Assembly (NCBI RefSeq): GCF_037975245.1
Contig: NC_092565.1
Location: 21,781,499-21,845,498, forward strand
Direction of reading: 5' to 3'
From: Apostichopus japonicus
Taxonomy: Eukaryota > Echinodermata > Holothuroidea > Aspidochirotida > Stichopodidae
DNA length: 64,000 nucleotides
The translations under genes and the position numbers were made by a program. Below the pieces are notes generated by a model, which saw nothing but the letters and a program-made list of their open reading frames with translations, was not told the origin of the DNA and searched no databases. Positions 1-11,731 of this stretch are shown here, one piece after another. The stretch's first letter is position 1; each line of letters starts with the position of its first letter.

Positions 1-958
1 TCATTGAGTCAAGTTAATAGCGCTAATAAAAAAGTTGAACTGGTTGCCAAGGAAATATCTGGGCAGTCTGTTGTATAACAGGAAATAACATAAAACCAGA
101 ACTATATTTCCTGTTATTTTTTGCCAAAACAATACCATTTCACACTCTTTAAAATGATTAGTTAATAGCTGACAAAATGAACTGACAAATAAACTAAACA
201 TTTTTTTCATGGGGGGGGAGGGAGAGGGGAGGGGGCCTTTGAAGGAAAGATATCTTATTGCAGATATTTCTTTGACAGTTGACAATGTCATTTTAAAAGC
301 ATTAAACAATTACTGGGCAAATATTTAATGGTTGTCCGATCAACCGAGATGACCAAATTTTTGTTTTGACTCCCAAAATCAGCTTTGGAAGTTGGCCGGC
401 AAACAACTACAGTACTTGTTTACATCATATTCAGACCAATAGGTAAAATAATAAATTGGTACCACTTTGGAGATACTGAAATCAAATAAAAATATTTTGG
501 TAGGCCTATGATCCACCTGAAGGGGTGGGTGTTTTAGTCATCAAACCTTCACACCTTTCCTCCAGTGTATATATTGGTCTTTCTTTGTTACTTTAGTACA
601 TTTTTTTTTCGGGACAACCAAGAAAAAAAAATTCCCCTAAATTAGTAGAGATATCTGAGTGTTCTGAGCAGATGTAAAAACTGCCTTAAAATTCTTACAA
701 AATTTAATTCAATTTAGCTCAGATTTTTGTCATTTAAATGCTATCCAAACCTACTGTCACCCTGGACGAAACATGACCTCTGCATAAACGTAGAAAACAT
801 GTAAGAATGTACGCAATGTATTGCACGATATCATTGTAGCAAGCAGCATTTTCTGTGATTCTGAGCAGATCAGAACCAATATGTGAACAAAGTGAAAACA
901 AACCTCATCTTCAGACTAGTAATAGATATACCGTGACAGAGGTGGGTTTTGAACTTAC
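1..958 (-). other. DCLRE1A intron, running off the window start
   Basis: This stretch follows the donor site of the last visible DCLRE1A exon. I searched the minus strand for the next part of the nuclease domain and saw none, so the intron continues beyond the window. It holds a G-rich run near 211-236 and short A/T runs, nothing else recognisable. Confidence 0.7.
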
Positions 959-1092
959 CTTACTGCAGTAGATTGGATTGGCAAACTTCTTGGTGAGTCC
1001 CCCGTAGTGGTCGGCATGGAAATGTGTCAGAAAATAGCTCGTTATTCCAGGAACGTCACCGTAAGAGAAGGCATCGACAGCAAATGCTGTAC
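959..1092 (-). CDS. DCLRE1A: DCLRE1A coding exon 3 (start of nuclease domain)
   Basis: The exon is 134 nt and encodes 44 residues after the split Gly codon: [11 protein letters not shown]... through the metal-binding HFHADH motif to NPIYCSK. The acceptor is gacag|GT and the donor TAAG|gtaagt, leaving phase 0. Confidence 0.94.
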
Positions 1093-4000
1093 CTGTCACA
1101 GTTGACAGGAAAAATGTAACAGATAGCACATCAAATGTCACAACACCATCAGTAAAACCAGCAATTAAAGAAAACACAAAACAAACAAATAATGAGACTA
1201 AATTAAGGTTTTTTTTGTATCCAAACTTGGTCAACTAAACATACAGTGCTTTTCTCACACAATGGAATCAAAATGAGGATCCCTCGATTTTACAGACCTT
1301 CAGAGAAAGATTGCTTGCTCGGCTTGTGTGACTTTGACAACAATTGGAATATACAGTTCTCTCAAAAGGCAAGAATATCATTGAAATCATTTCATTCAAA
1401 CCCTTCAGAGAAAAGATTTCACTTCTTTTTAAATGAAATGTAAATTTCTGAAAAAGTTTGGTGACCAATTTAGAATATCTAGCCATTCTGGAGGCATCAT
1501 ATTCATAAAGTCCCTTGGACCAAAAATGTCACTTAGCTATATTATACTTAATCTAAATTCAGATCAGTCAAGATACCTTCTAAAGTTTATCCATGCTTTT
1601 TCCATCTCTTTGTAAAAAGATTACTAATCACTAAAGGACATAATTCAAGATAACTGGTAATTATTGGTATTAAATGAATATTTGCAAACATTTATGCTAT
1701 TACCTGGCATTTTCTTGTAGAATGGACACTGTCTTTTAGGATTCTTTGACCACATAGAGCTTCCGCCCGGTCGATAGTTCTTGACATCGGAACCACTGCT
1801 CGAAGAAATGGAGTCCTGAGAAGACTGGGACGAATTTACTGTCTTATCTTCCACAGAATACTTTGTCCCTTTACTGCCTTTAAAAATATCACTCCATGTT
1901 GATTTGCTCGGTTCACGTTTTCCGTTGTTCGGCAAAGAAGACCCAAATTTAGGAAACAATAAGCTTTGGAACATAGACTTTTTCGGTGTCACAACTTTCA
2001 CTATTTGTATATCGTCACCGTCCCTCTCCTCCTCACCCTTACAAGCACTCTTAATATGCTCCGTAGAAGAGAGATTTGCGCCCGTTTCCGTTGCAGAGCA
2101 AGGTGTCTCTTTGGCATCATTTGAATCATCATAGTCGTCTCCACTTCTCTCCTTCGATTGCAAAATTTGATCTTCATCTTTTAACCCATACAGCATCAAT
2201 TCCTCGTCATCCTCTTGGCCGTCTGAGGGCGTCCGTTGCACGTCTTCAGTTTTAACGGCGCTGCCATCATGGTTTTGTAATAACAGCCTCTTTTTGCAGG
2301 AGATGGGCTTTGCACCTAGAGACTTCTCTTCCTCCCTCCCTGCATTCTTGGAGTCGGTTAATTCTTCCTCTGACGATGCTCCTCTCTTTCCTTCCTTTCT
2401 CTGGGAACTTATCACCTCCTCTATCGACTGATAGACTTTACCCCTGACAGACTTTCTGGCCACATTTCTTGGCAGAGTATGTTGTGGAGTATGCTTGGAG
2501 ACTGGAGAATTCTTGGAGACTGGAGAATTTGCACCTGTCTCTTGCCTTGGATTCACCCCTGAATCCCCTGATAGTATGCCTGCTGAGTTATTTAGGTAAG
2601 GCTCCCTGGCACTGGTTGACTTTAAGTCCTGCAATTCATTGGGTTCATTCTGAAAGTTTCCTTCCCCATCATCATCATCATCATCATCCTCATCATCCTC
2701 ATCATCCTCATCATCATCATCATCATCCTCATCATCATCATCATCATCATCATCCTCATCATCATCCTCATCATCATCATCGCTTTCCGATGATCCCGTC
2801 TCCTTGGGAGTAGGATTTTGTCTACCTTCTTGTTGCTTCATTTCATATTCATCTACTCGTTTAGATGGGATAAATATACTAACAACTTTGTCCGGTTCAA
2901 ACTGCAAGGGACTGTTAGGAAATGTTTTACGAGCAGTCCTCTTAACTGGACTAGACATTTCTGATGAAGTTTTGTTTTTTGTGACCTGTTTTGGAACATT
3001 TAAAGGAAGGATAGCACTCGAGGGAATTGTTGTTGTTGATAAATCGATACCATTATTCTGGTATTTCTGTTCAAACAGTGACGGTGAATCCGATGTTTCA
3101 GAAACATCGGATACGATCGGTGTATTATTCACAACAACTCCCTTACTTGTGGTAACTTGAGGTTCAAAACGTCTCTTTATTATATTGCCTCTACTAGAGT
3201 CTGTTTTTGTAACATCTTCAGCTTCTTGCAGAGTACTGTTGTCACTAAATGGTTTCCTGGTAATTCCGGCGCGGTGTTGACTGAGGACGTTGTGAGAATA
3301 GCGTTGGTAATGATGACGAATGGTCACATCACATTCCAGACCCTGGGGACATTCTGGAACAAATTAAAATGAGATCATTCACAACTAGCTTAGATGTATG
3401 CAGAAATATTGGTTTCATACCTTCTTCTAGTTTTAAATGAATCATGACATTTGTGAGAGTGAAATTAATATTATATTTGACAATAAAGGGGTTTAAATCA
3501 ATAACACCAGGAATGTGTCCTGTAGTTGGACTGATTTCTACCAACCTTTCCCTCAGTTGTTGCCGAGGAGCTGATTAGTTTCTGCCGCAGTACCTTGCAA
3601 ACATTTTGGCAAAGTAGCAGTCACAATTACATGTTTTAGAGAAAGGGGTACAGAAAGGGGTGCAGATTGGCCTACCAGCTTAGCTGCTTGCAAAAATTGG
3701 AAGGTGCTGACTGCTGACAGGATGGAGGACCGAGGCGTAAATTTAAATAAAATATGCTAGTTTTGTCTGAGGCACCAATTCTACACCAGTTTGATCTCTC
3801 AGCTGTTAGCAATTATGCCCCTGTCCTCCCCTGTGGAGGCTGGGGGGGGGGAGGAGGATACTTGAATATTGTTTGTAAGAAGAATTGAATTGATTCTATA
3901 CTGGTACTTGTATTCTAGCATCATTGTTTGTAATCGTACTCACCCTCATGAATGAACATTTATATTCCTACTCGATACCAGTCGGTAATCATGCAGGAAT

Positions 4001-4756
4001 GCATGATTACGAAACATATTCGTACTCTTGCTCAGAACCTTGCACTGCTCTTTGTACTCAAATTCTATTTGTACCCATATGGTGGTACTCACTTTATTGT
4101 GGTACTCATATGGTGGTACTCATATGGTGGCACTCATCATGTTGAGCACCCTTTCTACTACATATACTAATTTTTGTTCATATGAACTGTTTCTTAAGTT
4201 TGACCAGCAAAATATCATTATATCAAAAATAAAAAGACACACATAAACACACAAAGAAAAATAATAAACTCAATAAAGAAAGTTGGATAATTGCACATGA
4301 AGTACAAGTTCAATACCTACCTCCTTCAAATGAGATATTGTTATAATCCCTGACGCATTGGCCTACGTGATGTTCTGAGGATCCAATTACGATAGACAAT
4401 GGCATCTGGCACACCGGGCAAAAGCCACCCAGACTGGAGTCCGTACCGACTTTGTTCGGGCTGGAACTCGAACCTTGGGCTTTGAATTTGATCGTCGGTT
4501 TCTTGGGAGATTTCCTCCTCTTGGTAGTGGTTTTGCCCTTTGAAGTAGATGCCAAATTTGACCCTGTTAGTCCAGATAAAGAGTTCTTCTTGTTGGTATT
4601 CTTTCTTGAGTTTGTCAAATTTGATGCAATCCGTTGTCTTTTGCTATCTGGTTTAAGAGTGTCTGCATTTTGATCTGTTTGATGAGGCACAGGTTTGCGC
4701 TTCTGCTTGGCAAGAGGTCTGTATTCAAAAATATCATCCTCACTGTGGTCAGACAT
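959..4756 (-). CDS. DCLRE1A: DNA cross-link repair 1A protein (SNM1A), N-terminal part, partial gene
   Basis: SNM1A is a nuclear 5'-3' exonuclease of the metallo-beta-lactamase/beta-CASP family that acts in interstrand-crosslink repair. Exons on the minus strand are 4756-4321, 3353-1704 and 1092-959. Their phases agree and give 740 residues so far. Seen in order: a basic NLS-like stretch KRRKSPKK (about 79-86); a UBZ4 ubiquitin-binding zinc finger (C113, C116, H130, C134); a second finger C147-x5-C153-x6-H160-x5-H166, the spacing of a PBZ poly(ADP-ribose) finger; a disordered region with an Asp/Glu tract (about 336-374); [10 protein letters not shown], the typical lead-in to the nuclease domain; and the metal motif [10 protein letters not shown] (H719, H721, D723, H724). 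The rest of the MBL fold and the beta-CASP region must lie before position 1. The start is the first ATG, just before a conserved acidic N-terminus. I found no canonical PIP box. The family assignment is very secure; paralogues DCLRE1B/C lack the two N-terminal fingers. Confidence 0.95.
1093..1703 (-). other. DCLRE1A intron 2
   Basis: A 611-bp intron. Short open frames on both strands here have no recognisable content. Confidence 0.85.
1704..3353 (-). CDS. DCLRE1A: DCLRE1A coding exon 2 (large disordered exon)
   Basis: The exon is 1650 nt, with acceptor ttccag|AATG and donor CCAG|gtaata. It starts with the PBZ-like finger (CPQGLEC...HYQRYSH), followed by a long Ser/Thr/Lys-rich low-complexity region and the acidic tract. 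It ends at KKMPG, where the nuclease domain begins. One huge exon for the disordered region is usual in this family. Confidence 0.93.
2667..2782 (-). repeat. Coding trinucleotide repeat giving an Asp/Glu tract
   Basis: The plus strand reads almost entirely as CAT and CTC/ATC triplets. On the minus strand this encodes about 39 consecutive Asp/Glu residues in DCLRE1A exon 2. The pure triplet nature makes length variation between individuals likely (inference). Histidine-rich open frames on the plus strand are its shadow. Confidence 0.9.
3354..4320 (-). other. DCLRE1A intron 1 (coding part)
   Basis: A 967-bp intron. It contains a G-run near 3842 and a short degenerate tandem of a GGTGGTACTCATAT-like unit at about 4075-4140. 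No gene is seen. Confidence 0.85.
4321..4756 (-). CDS. DCLRE1A: DCLRE1A coding exon 1
   Basis: Codes for residues 1-145 plus one base. It carries the basic NLS-like patch and the C2HC UBZ4 finger (CPVC...HVGQC). The donor is GGAG|gtaggt, leaving phase 1. Confidence 0.93.
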
Positions 4757-4805
4757 TATAACTGCAAAGTTCTTGCTGTAAGGTCACCGATGAATGCACT
4801 GAAAT
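4757..4805 (-). other. DCLRE1A 5' UTR segment with splice acceptor
   Basis: On the minus strand the sequence before the ATG reads ttttcag|ATTTCAGTG, a good acceptor. This predicts at least one upstream non-coding exon. It is inferred from the splice consensus only. Confidence 0.5.
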
Positions 4806-7800
4806 CTGAAAATGGAAAGGATAAAAAAAAAGGTAGAAATTTGTCCTTTCCTTAAGTCATCTCAACATGACAGCAACAACAACAAATGTACTAAATGTTC
4901 CAATTGCCAGATATTAATATTACTAAATTATGTCTCAATCTTTTTGTGATAATTCCTTTACTTCCTAAGAGGGAAAAAAAACATTAAGAGCATGACTAAT
5001 ATAAAGCAGAATACTGTGTACTGATTAAAGATCTTTGTTGATTTCATTTAGCACTTTAATGCCATTATTGCAAGTAAGGCATAATGTATTCTAATTACAG
5101 TTTATTATCATCCTATGTACAAAACTACATCATTAAACCAGCCACGTCTAAATCCACTTTAGGTCGGTTTTCAACCATAAGAGTTGTGAGGCAACATTAG
5201 AACTTATTCAATTTGGTAAGAAGATTCATAATTCAAATTTCTTGTTTATTTCTCACATGCTGGGAAATTTTTGCCTTCTACTACTTGGAACTTACATTTA
5301 ATGAAAATAATTATTACAATTATGCGTTTTGGTCCCTCGGCCATTAAAGAAATACCCCTCTAATAATTTCTTTTATGATAAATGGTACCAAATAAAAACC
5401 TGCAGAACATTATCTAGAGACTCACTGCTTGGGAATAGTGTGCTAAATGATTCATGAGTAGTGAAATCAAGAGTGCGTGAAAATCAGAGAAATTACAGGT
5501 CTGAGACGCATAGCTCAGTGAGATGTGTTACAAAACTCCAGTAGAAAATATTGTTTAAATGCAATAAAACCAGGAGGTGATTATCTGTCTATGTATTGTC
5601 AGATAGCTTTTCTAATAGCTTTTCTGATAGCTTGTCAGTTAGATTTTCTGGTTCAGTGAGTATATATTCCAAGTAAGATATTGCTTTTTTTTCACTATCT
5701 AGGCAAAGAGAACAAATTGTGGAACAACCTTCCATAGAGCAGAGGTTTCAATTCCACAGGGTCCTCATGATAAATACAAACTACTGGTCTGTTTCTTCGG
5801 TCAAACTCTCAATAAATAAGGGAAGAAACCTATACCTTCATATCATTGCCAGCATAAAAATAATAACCAAGAGTAGTTCCAGAAATTTCAGTCAAAAATC
5901 TGATGAGAGAAAATTAAAAATATAGGCCTAGCTCAGTGAAAGTTAAATTTTCAGAGGGTCAAAACTGCATTAAGAGCTACTGGTGTATGGTTGCATTTTG
6001 TAAACAGTTACAGCAGATTCAATGCATATTAAGGAACCATGCAGAAACTGTATAAATCCTTCTGATAGAATTCATGGATTATGCACTTCAAAATCAAGTT
6101 CCAGTGATAAAATTTCCCACATAAATAATACAAGTAGGTGGAACAATGTAAAATATCTAAGAAAGAAGGAAGGAGTCCTTCTGGACGCTGACTGTCACGC
6201 ATTCTATCCCGGAGAGAAACATGATTTTGGGTAACCATTTTCCCATTTGTCAGATTGGCAAACTATGTTGTATAAAAGCCTTCCATGTACAGTTAATAAT
6301 GTGTAGTTCAAGTGATCTGTTTCATAAATTAATGATTAATTCCTGTTTCTAGGAGTTTGCTCTTGGCAAGAACACCTTATCAGCCAAGATAATAACAGAA
6401 AGCATTTTACCATTATCTTCACCTTCCCCTTACCCTAGGTTCACCTTTATAATCTCTTAGCTATAGCAGCGTAGACAGGAAGTCCTCCTACATTACACTT
6501 CCCAGAAAGATATTCACAAGCCAACAATAAACATAATAACATACTTTTCCAACCTCTAAGTACCAGTAGATCACTTACACTTTGACCTCCACTGTAACTC
6601 TCTACAACAGAAGCCCTATACATCTCTCTGTGCACCTAATATCAGATCTCTCCAATAAAGTAACCTGTGGTATGATGTCATTGCCACTGGTGTCATAGTT
6701 TAGTCATTTTATAATTTAAAGCTGAACATCTGTTTACTAGAAAGGTAAATATGTGGACAGAATAACTTCCAGTCCCATCCTCTGTAATCCTTTGTCAAGA
6801 GTACATACATGTAACTTTCACCAATTGTAGTCAGTGTGATTCAACCTGTAGGAGCCGTGCTTAGCACGGTTCGCTCAAGCTTACTTTCCCCTGACACACT
6901 TACTGTACTCCGTTGATACTATAGCCAGTGGAAGATCTAATATACCGTCTAATTCAACTACTTGTTAGTTTCCTTATTTCTTGGTCACATGTACCACTGT
7001 GACAATTTGGTGGAGAAGCAGCGCTGTGAACAATTATAACTTGGACCACGTATTGTATCAACTTCAAACAAACTTTATTGGAGATCATTCGCAACACTGG
7101 GTGTAGTTGGCATCAGTAGTTTGGTATTACATTGGGTAATTGTTCTCCTTGTAATGGCACAATAATAACTACCTATGTTACGAAAATAAGAAAGTAAGTT
7201 TGGCCTAAATAACCAAACCCAACAGAAGTCTAGCCTTTCCGATTCGCAAACTGTAACCTCTAACTTACTGTAATATATATTTCATAGTGCTTACAGTACT
7301 TAGACTAGAGCTATTATTAACGTAGGCCTGACTCGGGCCAAAGAAACTACACTATAGGCCTATAGACCGAGCATGAGCATACCTTTAAACTTTACACAAA
7401 CGAGCCCTAACGCGTTATGGATCAAACTGGGTTAATTAAACTCGGATTCGAAAGTCGAAGCAAAAAGAAGTTACAGTGCGATTACGTCCAATCGGTATAA
7501 CTTCGCAAAACGACAAAATCTGACCTCTTCGTTTGGTTCACAACCCGATGAAAACTGACGTTTTCATCGACGTTCTTGCAACCTGGAAGATATGCTTGTA
7601 TGATTTGGCCCAGGTAAGATAACACTTGTACTGATTATAGCTCCATGTGATGATGTACTGTTATTACGATAGGCATTCCCGCGCTAGTACAATTTTACGG
7701 ATTTGCTATATGAGCTGTTCAGAGAATTAGTAGGGGAATTCCCCATTCGCGCCAACCGGCGCCTAGAGCCATATAACTGATGGCGCCATATATAAACGTA

Positions 7801-7823
7801 AGTGTTGATTCTACACAACTAAA
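4806..7823. other. Upstream of DCLRE1A: 5' intron and promoter-proximal DNA
   Basis: No protein-coding gene is visible. It probably contains the DCLRE1A leader intron. Several minus-strand donor-like sites occur near 6885-6904 and 7265. A small palindrome CCGTGCTTAGCACGG lies near 6853. Short ORFs at 5719-5925 and 6022-6234 have no recognisable domains. Confidence 0.5.
7290..7613. promoter_or_regulatory. Candidate shared promoter and SFXN2 leader exon
   Basis: CpG dinucleotides are clearly denser here than in the flanks. A CCAAT word (tccaatcgg, about 7487) is present. On the plus strand a strong donor, GCCCAG|gtaagat, ends a possible non-coding exon at 7613. SFXN2's first coding exon needs such an upstream leader exon, and DCLRE1A points the other way. 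A bidirectional promoter fits, but no transcript evidence is available. Confidence 0.35.
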
Positions 7824-7831
7824 CCCAAAAG

Positions 7832-9123
7832 CAGTGGCGTCGCCAAGGGGGGGCCAGGGGGGGCACGTGCCCCCCCTGGAAAACCTAGTGCCCCCCCGGG
7901 TGCCCCCCCATCTGAGATTTGGGTTGGTAAAAAATATATATATATTTTGTTATATTCAACTCCCATCATCTAAGTTGGTTTTTTATAAGGACAAAGAAGC
8001 ACAGTAATTCGTATTTTCTTCCAATGAGCTGCGAAAAAATTAACAAGTTTATCCTTGAACGTCGGGTATCGAAGTCGTAACCCGCGCCATCACAACAGGT
8101 GTCGATATTTACATTGAATGTGTCAGTGCTCACGCCATACCAGCGGATATACAAGTCCGCTTCGCGAGCTACATGACTGTGAGAAGGGAGGGTACTGCAA
8201 TATGTTGCCTTGGTCTGAGGTTGACAGGTTAGGAGCTGACGAAATGTGAGAATGTGAGGGTCCGCAGGCACCATACTTGCCTATATTTGTGGACCCATAT
8301 ATTAACCCTGTTGTGTAAGGGGTGCAGAGGTCCTTTTAGGTCAGATGCTTGTAGGAACAAATGGCGAATGTTCACACCTGCATACTGAGCCATACTCGAT
8401 GTGTGATCAAACTTTGGATTGCATGGTGAGATCCCTGATAGGAGCCAATAACGATGCTGGAACCTGTTACATCTTAATAGATAATGGGCGAAAACGAGAA
8501 GGTCAAGAAAGGAGTCGGGATCATGCACACATTAATTCAACAAATTTAGCTTCTATTGATAGGGTTAGGCATAATATCGACAGCATGTGGTTCATATCCT
8601 CCGCAAAATTCTGCGCCTTGTTAAAATCATTACCTCAATAAGAGCAATTTCTGGAGATATCTTCAGATCGAATTTAGCATCAAATGTGGCAGCATTTTGC
8701 ATCTAGCCCATCCTCCGTATGCGAAAATTTTCCAAAGGGGAGGGGGGGGGGGGGCAGTGGCGGCGGAACCGGGGGGCTTGGGGGCTTGCAATCTGAGAAA
8801 TTGCAGGCTTGAGACCCATATTTTAGGGCTAGGTATTCGCAGCATAAAACACTCGGGAAGTGCCGTTTCCGGCCATCTGGGGGTTTGAAAAACCCAAAAT
8901 TTTCTTGTACGCTCCGCGCCAACCAATGGTGGCGCTCCGCTTAGATAGTCTCTACACATTAGTCCCCCCCAATAATTTTCCTGTTCCGCCGCGCCTGGAG
9001 GGGCACCCCCTCCCCTTAGACCCCTCCCCAGGACGTTGATCCGTATCCACCTAAGTGCCCCCCCATCAAATGCTGGTGCCCCCCCTGTGCCCCCCCAGAC
9101 TGAAAAGTCTGGTGACGCCACTG
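7832..9123. mobile_element. Non-autonomous hAT-type DNA transposon (1292 bp)
   Basis: The ends are CAGTGGCGTCGCCA... and ...GGTGACGCCACTG, near-perfect inverted repeats. They are flanked by a perfect 8-bp target duplication CCCAAAAG (7824-7831 and 9124-9131), which is diagnostic of hAT insertion. The body is G/C-run rich at both ends with about 700 bp of unrelated DNA between. Short open frames inside show no recognisable transposase. A second element appears nested at 8755-8997. Confidence 0.88.
8755..8997. mobile_element. Nested hAT-type element
   Basis: The left end is CAGTGGCGGCGGAACC; the right end is TTCCGCCGCGCCTG. It interrupts the family body motif CCAAAGGGGAGGGGG|CACCCC that is intact at about 12600. 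The inside carries the module with the GCGCCAACC/GGTGGCGC inverted repeat shared with the elements at 10401, 35813 and 51334. The target duplication falls in a G-run and is not clean. Confidence 0.6.
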
Positions 9124-9421
9124 CCCAAAAGTAAAGGTTCGATTGGTGATTGTTGACCAATTAATTCACTGTTAAGAATTTTACAATATTGAACTTTTAT
9201 CCCAAAGTTTCAATATCCATAAAGAACAGTCTTCCTATGTGAAATATAGACAATATAATACAAGAACTCTTAGCAAACTGAGACAAAGAAAGAAGCCAAC
9301 AGGGAAATGGAGAGGTAGGAGATAAACTGTAGAAGGACAAAGAGAGGAAGACACCTTTCTGTCTTTGTCCTTCTCTAGTTTCTCTCCATCTCTTGTCTAC
9401 TAATCCTGTTACATCTATCTC

Positions 9422-9786
9422 CAGGGGCGTAGCGAGCGGGGGTGTGTGTGGGGGGGTGTCACACCCCCCCAATAATTTGGTCGCTGTCGGCAAATTTTGG
9501 GTCTGTCGGCAAAAGGAGAAAAGGTGAAGAGAGCGGAAGGGGAAGAAAGATGGAAAGCTGAATAGAGAAAAGGAGAACGGGAGCTTCTTCCGTGCCAAAT
9601 TTGACTTAAAATATGCACCAGATTGCATCTAAGGACGTTTCAAAACTAAAAATTTTCCAAAAGGGGGAGGGGGACCCCCTCCCCTTAGACCCCTCCCCCA
9701 TTTCAGTCACCAATTCCAGATCCGTCGGCAAATCAAATTCTCCACACCCCCCCCCCCCCAACAAAAACCCCTTCGCTACGCCCCTG
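9422..9786. mobile_element. Non-autonomous hAT-type element (365 bp)
   Basis: The ends are CAGGGGCGTAGCGAGCGG and its near-complement TTCGCTACGCCCCTG. The perfect 8-bp target duplication is TCTATCTC (9414-9421 and 9787-9794). The inside is a monomer of the unit tripled in the element at 19578, in opposite orientation. It has inserted next to a copy of the GATCC-hairpin repeat family (from about 9787). Confidence 0.92.
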
Positions 9787-9870
9787 TCTATCTCTTTGTG
9801 TTCACCATGCTCATTAACCTGTCTGTATTCTGTGCATGTTTTTGTCCCTTCGGTTACGGTTACTTTGTAG
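9787..9870 (+). repeat. Fragment of the GATCC-hairpin repeat family
   Basis: Shares CTCTTTGTGTTC...CTGTCTGTATTCTG...TTTTTGTCCCTT with the plus-strand arm at 37462-37604. Only the outer part is present, without the hairpin core. Confidence 0.65.
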
Positions 9871-10400
9871 TGTCTTCGACATTTTTCTAGGACATTCTAT
9901 TTGTTCTCAATTTAGGAAACAGCGCCTCCATAATTTGTTCAACTTTGGAATTTCAGTCATTGTCAATTTTTTTACTTAATACCTCATTTGTCATTACTCT
10001 CGGGCAAATGGACTTTAGCGATTAACCCTTGACCCCGGGTTGTGTGACTCAACCGTTAGGAACAAGGCATTCTCATCTCGAATTCACGCTCGACAACAAG
10101 TGTTTTTAATATATCATTTTATATTGGATGTTCCGCTATTAATTTATATTAATTAGTCCGGGATTTATCATTTATGTATCAGTGCACGTATATTGGAACA
10201 TGGCATTCTCCTTTATTTTCATTTTGAGGATCACGACTTAATTATTAATCTACGTTTCGATTGGATTATTAGTTACAGGAGTATTTATAATTAACTGACT
10301 TAAGTTCCGTTTTTAATATTTGTTCGAGGAATGTTAACTCTATTACAATTATTATCGGATATGGATTAATGGACATATATTTATCGATATATGTTATGTG

Positions 10401-11242
10401 CATGGGCGGCGATCCGTACTTCCGAGTGGGGGGGATATGACCTGGTTGACTATCTAAGCGTAGCGCCACCATGAGTTGGCGCGAAGCGTACAAGAAAATT
10501 TTGGGATTTACAAACCCTCTAGATGGCCGGAAACGGCACTTCCCGAGGTTTCCAAGCGGCATATACCCAACTTTAAAATAGGGATATCATGTCCGAAATA
10601 TCTAATAATCAGGATCCAAAATACTTTTTTTTTAAATTTCGGGTGTTATTTTGGGAAAATTGCCCCTGTCAATCTTGTTTCAGGCGCTACGTTAGAATGT
10701 TCGAGAGCTCTTTTATATTATTCGATGAAGAAAATGGCCTCATGCAGGCTATTATAGGCCTATACACATGCAATACACAATTACACATAGTTACATTACT
10801 AGGTACCAATTGCTAGGGCATCCAGGTGAAACGTGTATTAAGCATTACCCTGGTAACATGAGATTCTCAGCTGTTCGAGGGAACATGTACGTGTGTAGGC
10901 CTACTATAGGGCCTATGTGAATACTATGAGGGTGCATATATGTACTATATCAATACCGTGGGCGCAATAACACATTTTGTTGTTATAGGGCCAATGAAGC
11001 CTACAGTCAACTATTCTTGCTTTATAAAGACGGTTTATTTGAAAAGATCGCACTGCGTTTATGGTAGGCGAGAAATGAAGCTAAAAAAGAGCCGTACATT
11101 CACGATGATGCATAAATGTAGGCATGAAAAAATTCTTATCCCTGGCATTTGGTGGGGGGGGGGGATATGGTGTATTACATCCCCTCCACCCATTTTCATG
11201 GGGGGGATATATCCCCCTTCCCCTCCAGGATCGCCGCCCATG
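10401..11242. mobile_element. Non-autonomous hAT-type element (842 bp)
   Basis: The ends are CATGGGCGGCGATCC and GGATCGCCGCCCATG, exact complements over 15 bp. The perfect 8-bp target duplication is GTTATGTG (10393-10400 and 11243-11250). It contains the shared module (gcgccaccat...ttggcgcgaagcg, then gccggaaacggcacttcc) near 10460-10550. No transposase is visible. Confidence 0.93.
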
Positions 11243-11394
11243 GTTATGTGGAGAAACTATTGCTGTTCTGCGCCAGGCCCCAGCGACTGTCGTCTTTCTT
11301 ATGAAAACTGGGACTGGTTAGAGAGAACAGCGTAGTGAACGTCATCCGGACTGCGAAGAAAAAAGGTGAGTTGTATTAAACCCGCAAAAACTTG

Positions 11395-11455
11395 TCATTT
11401 AGCCTCTTAAGAAGATCCTGCTAGGATCGAAACGTCAGGCCAACTTATTTTTTCA
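11395..11455 (+). repeat. GATCC-hairpin repeat core copy
   Basis: Reads AAGAAGATCCTGCTAGGATC followed by GAAACGTCAGGCCAACTT. It is one of at least five copies of this core in the window, and here without long flanks. Confidence 0.7.
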
Positions 11456-11731
11456 CATAAGAAAGTAAACTAAACCGAATTATAATTTCCTCAGGTAGCA
11501 CAGTATTCGCTGTAACGAAAGGGGTAAAAGACAATATGATTTCATATGTGTGCATTGATATTGCTATTTCTCAAGACTTTTCACTGATAGGTTTTCAAGA
11601 CAACTTATCGATCACCACGTGACAATGCAGAATACCAGAACATATTCTGTATGCAAGGAAGCCACTTACAGATAAAACTGCTTTATTGGATCAAATTATA
11701 GCACGCTTTAGCTAGGAAAGTTTTTTGTTTA

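Noticed and set aside
2469-2813. Histidine-rich plus-strand open frame
   Set aside because: Shadow of the Asp/Glu triplet tract in the DCLRE1A exon.
8229-8641. Transposase in the 1292-bp hAT element
   Set aside because: Frames of 98-102 codons on both strands show none of the hAT catalytic or dimerisation motifs.
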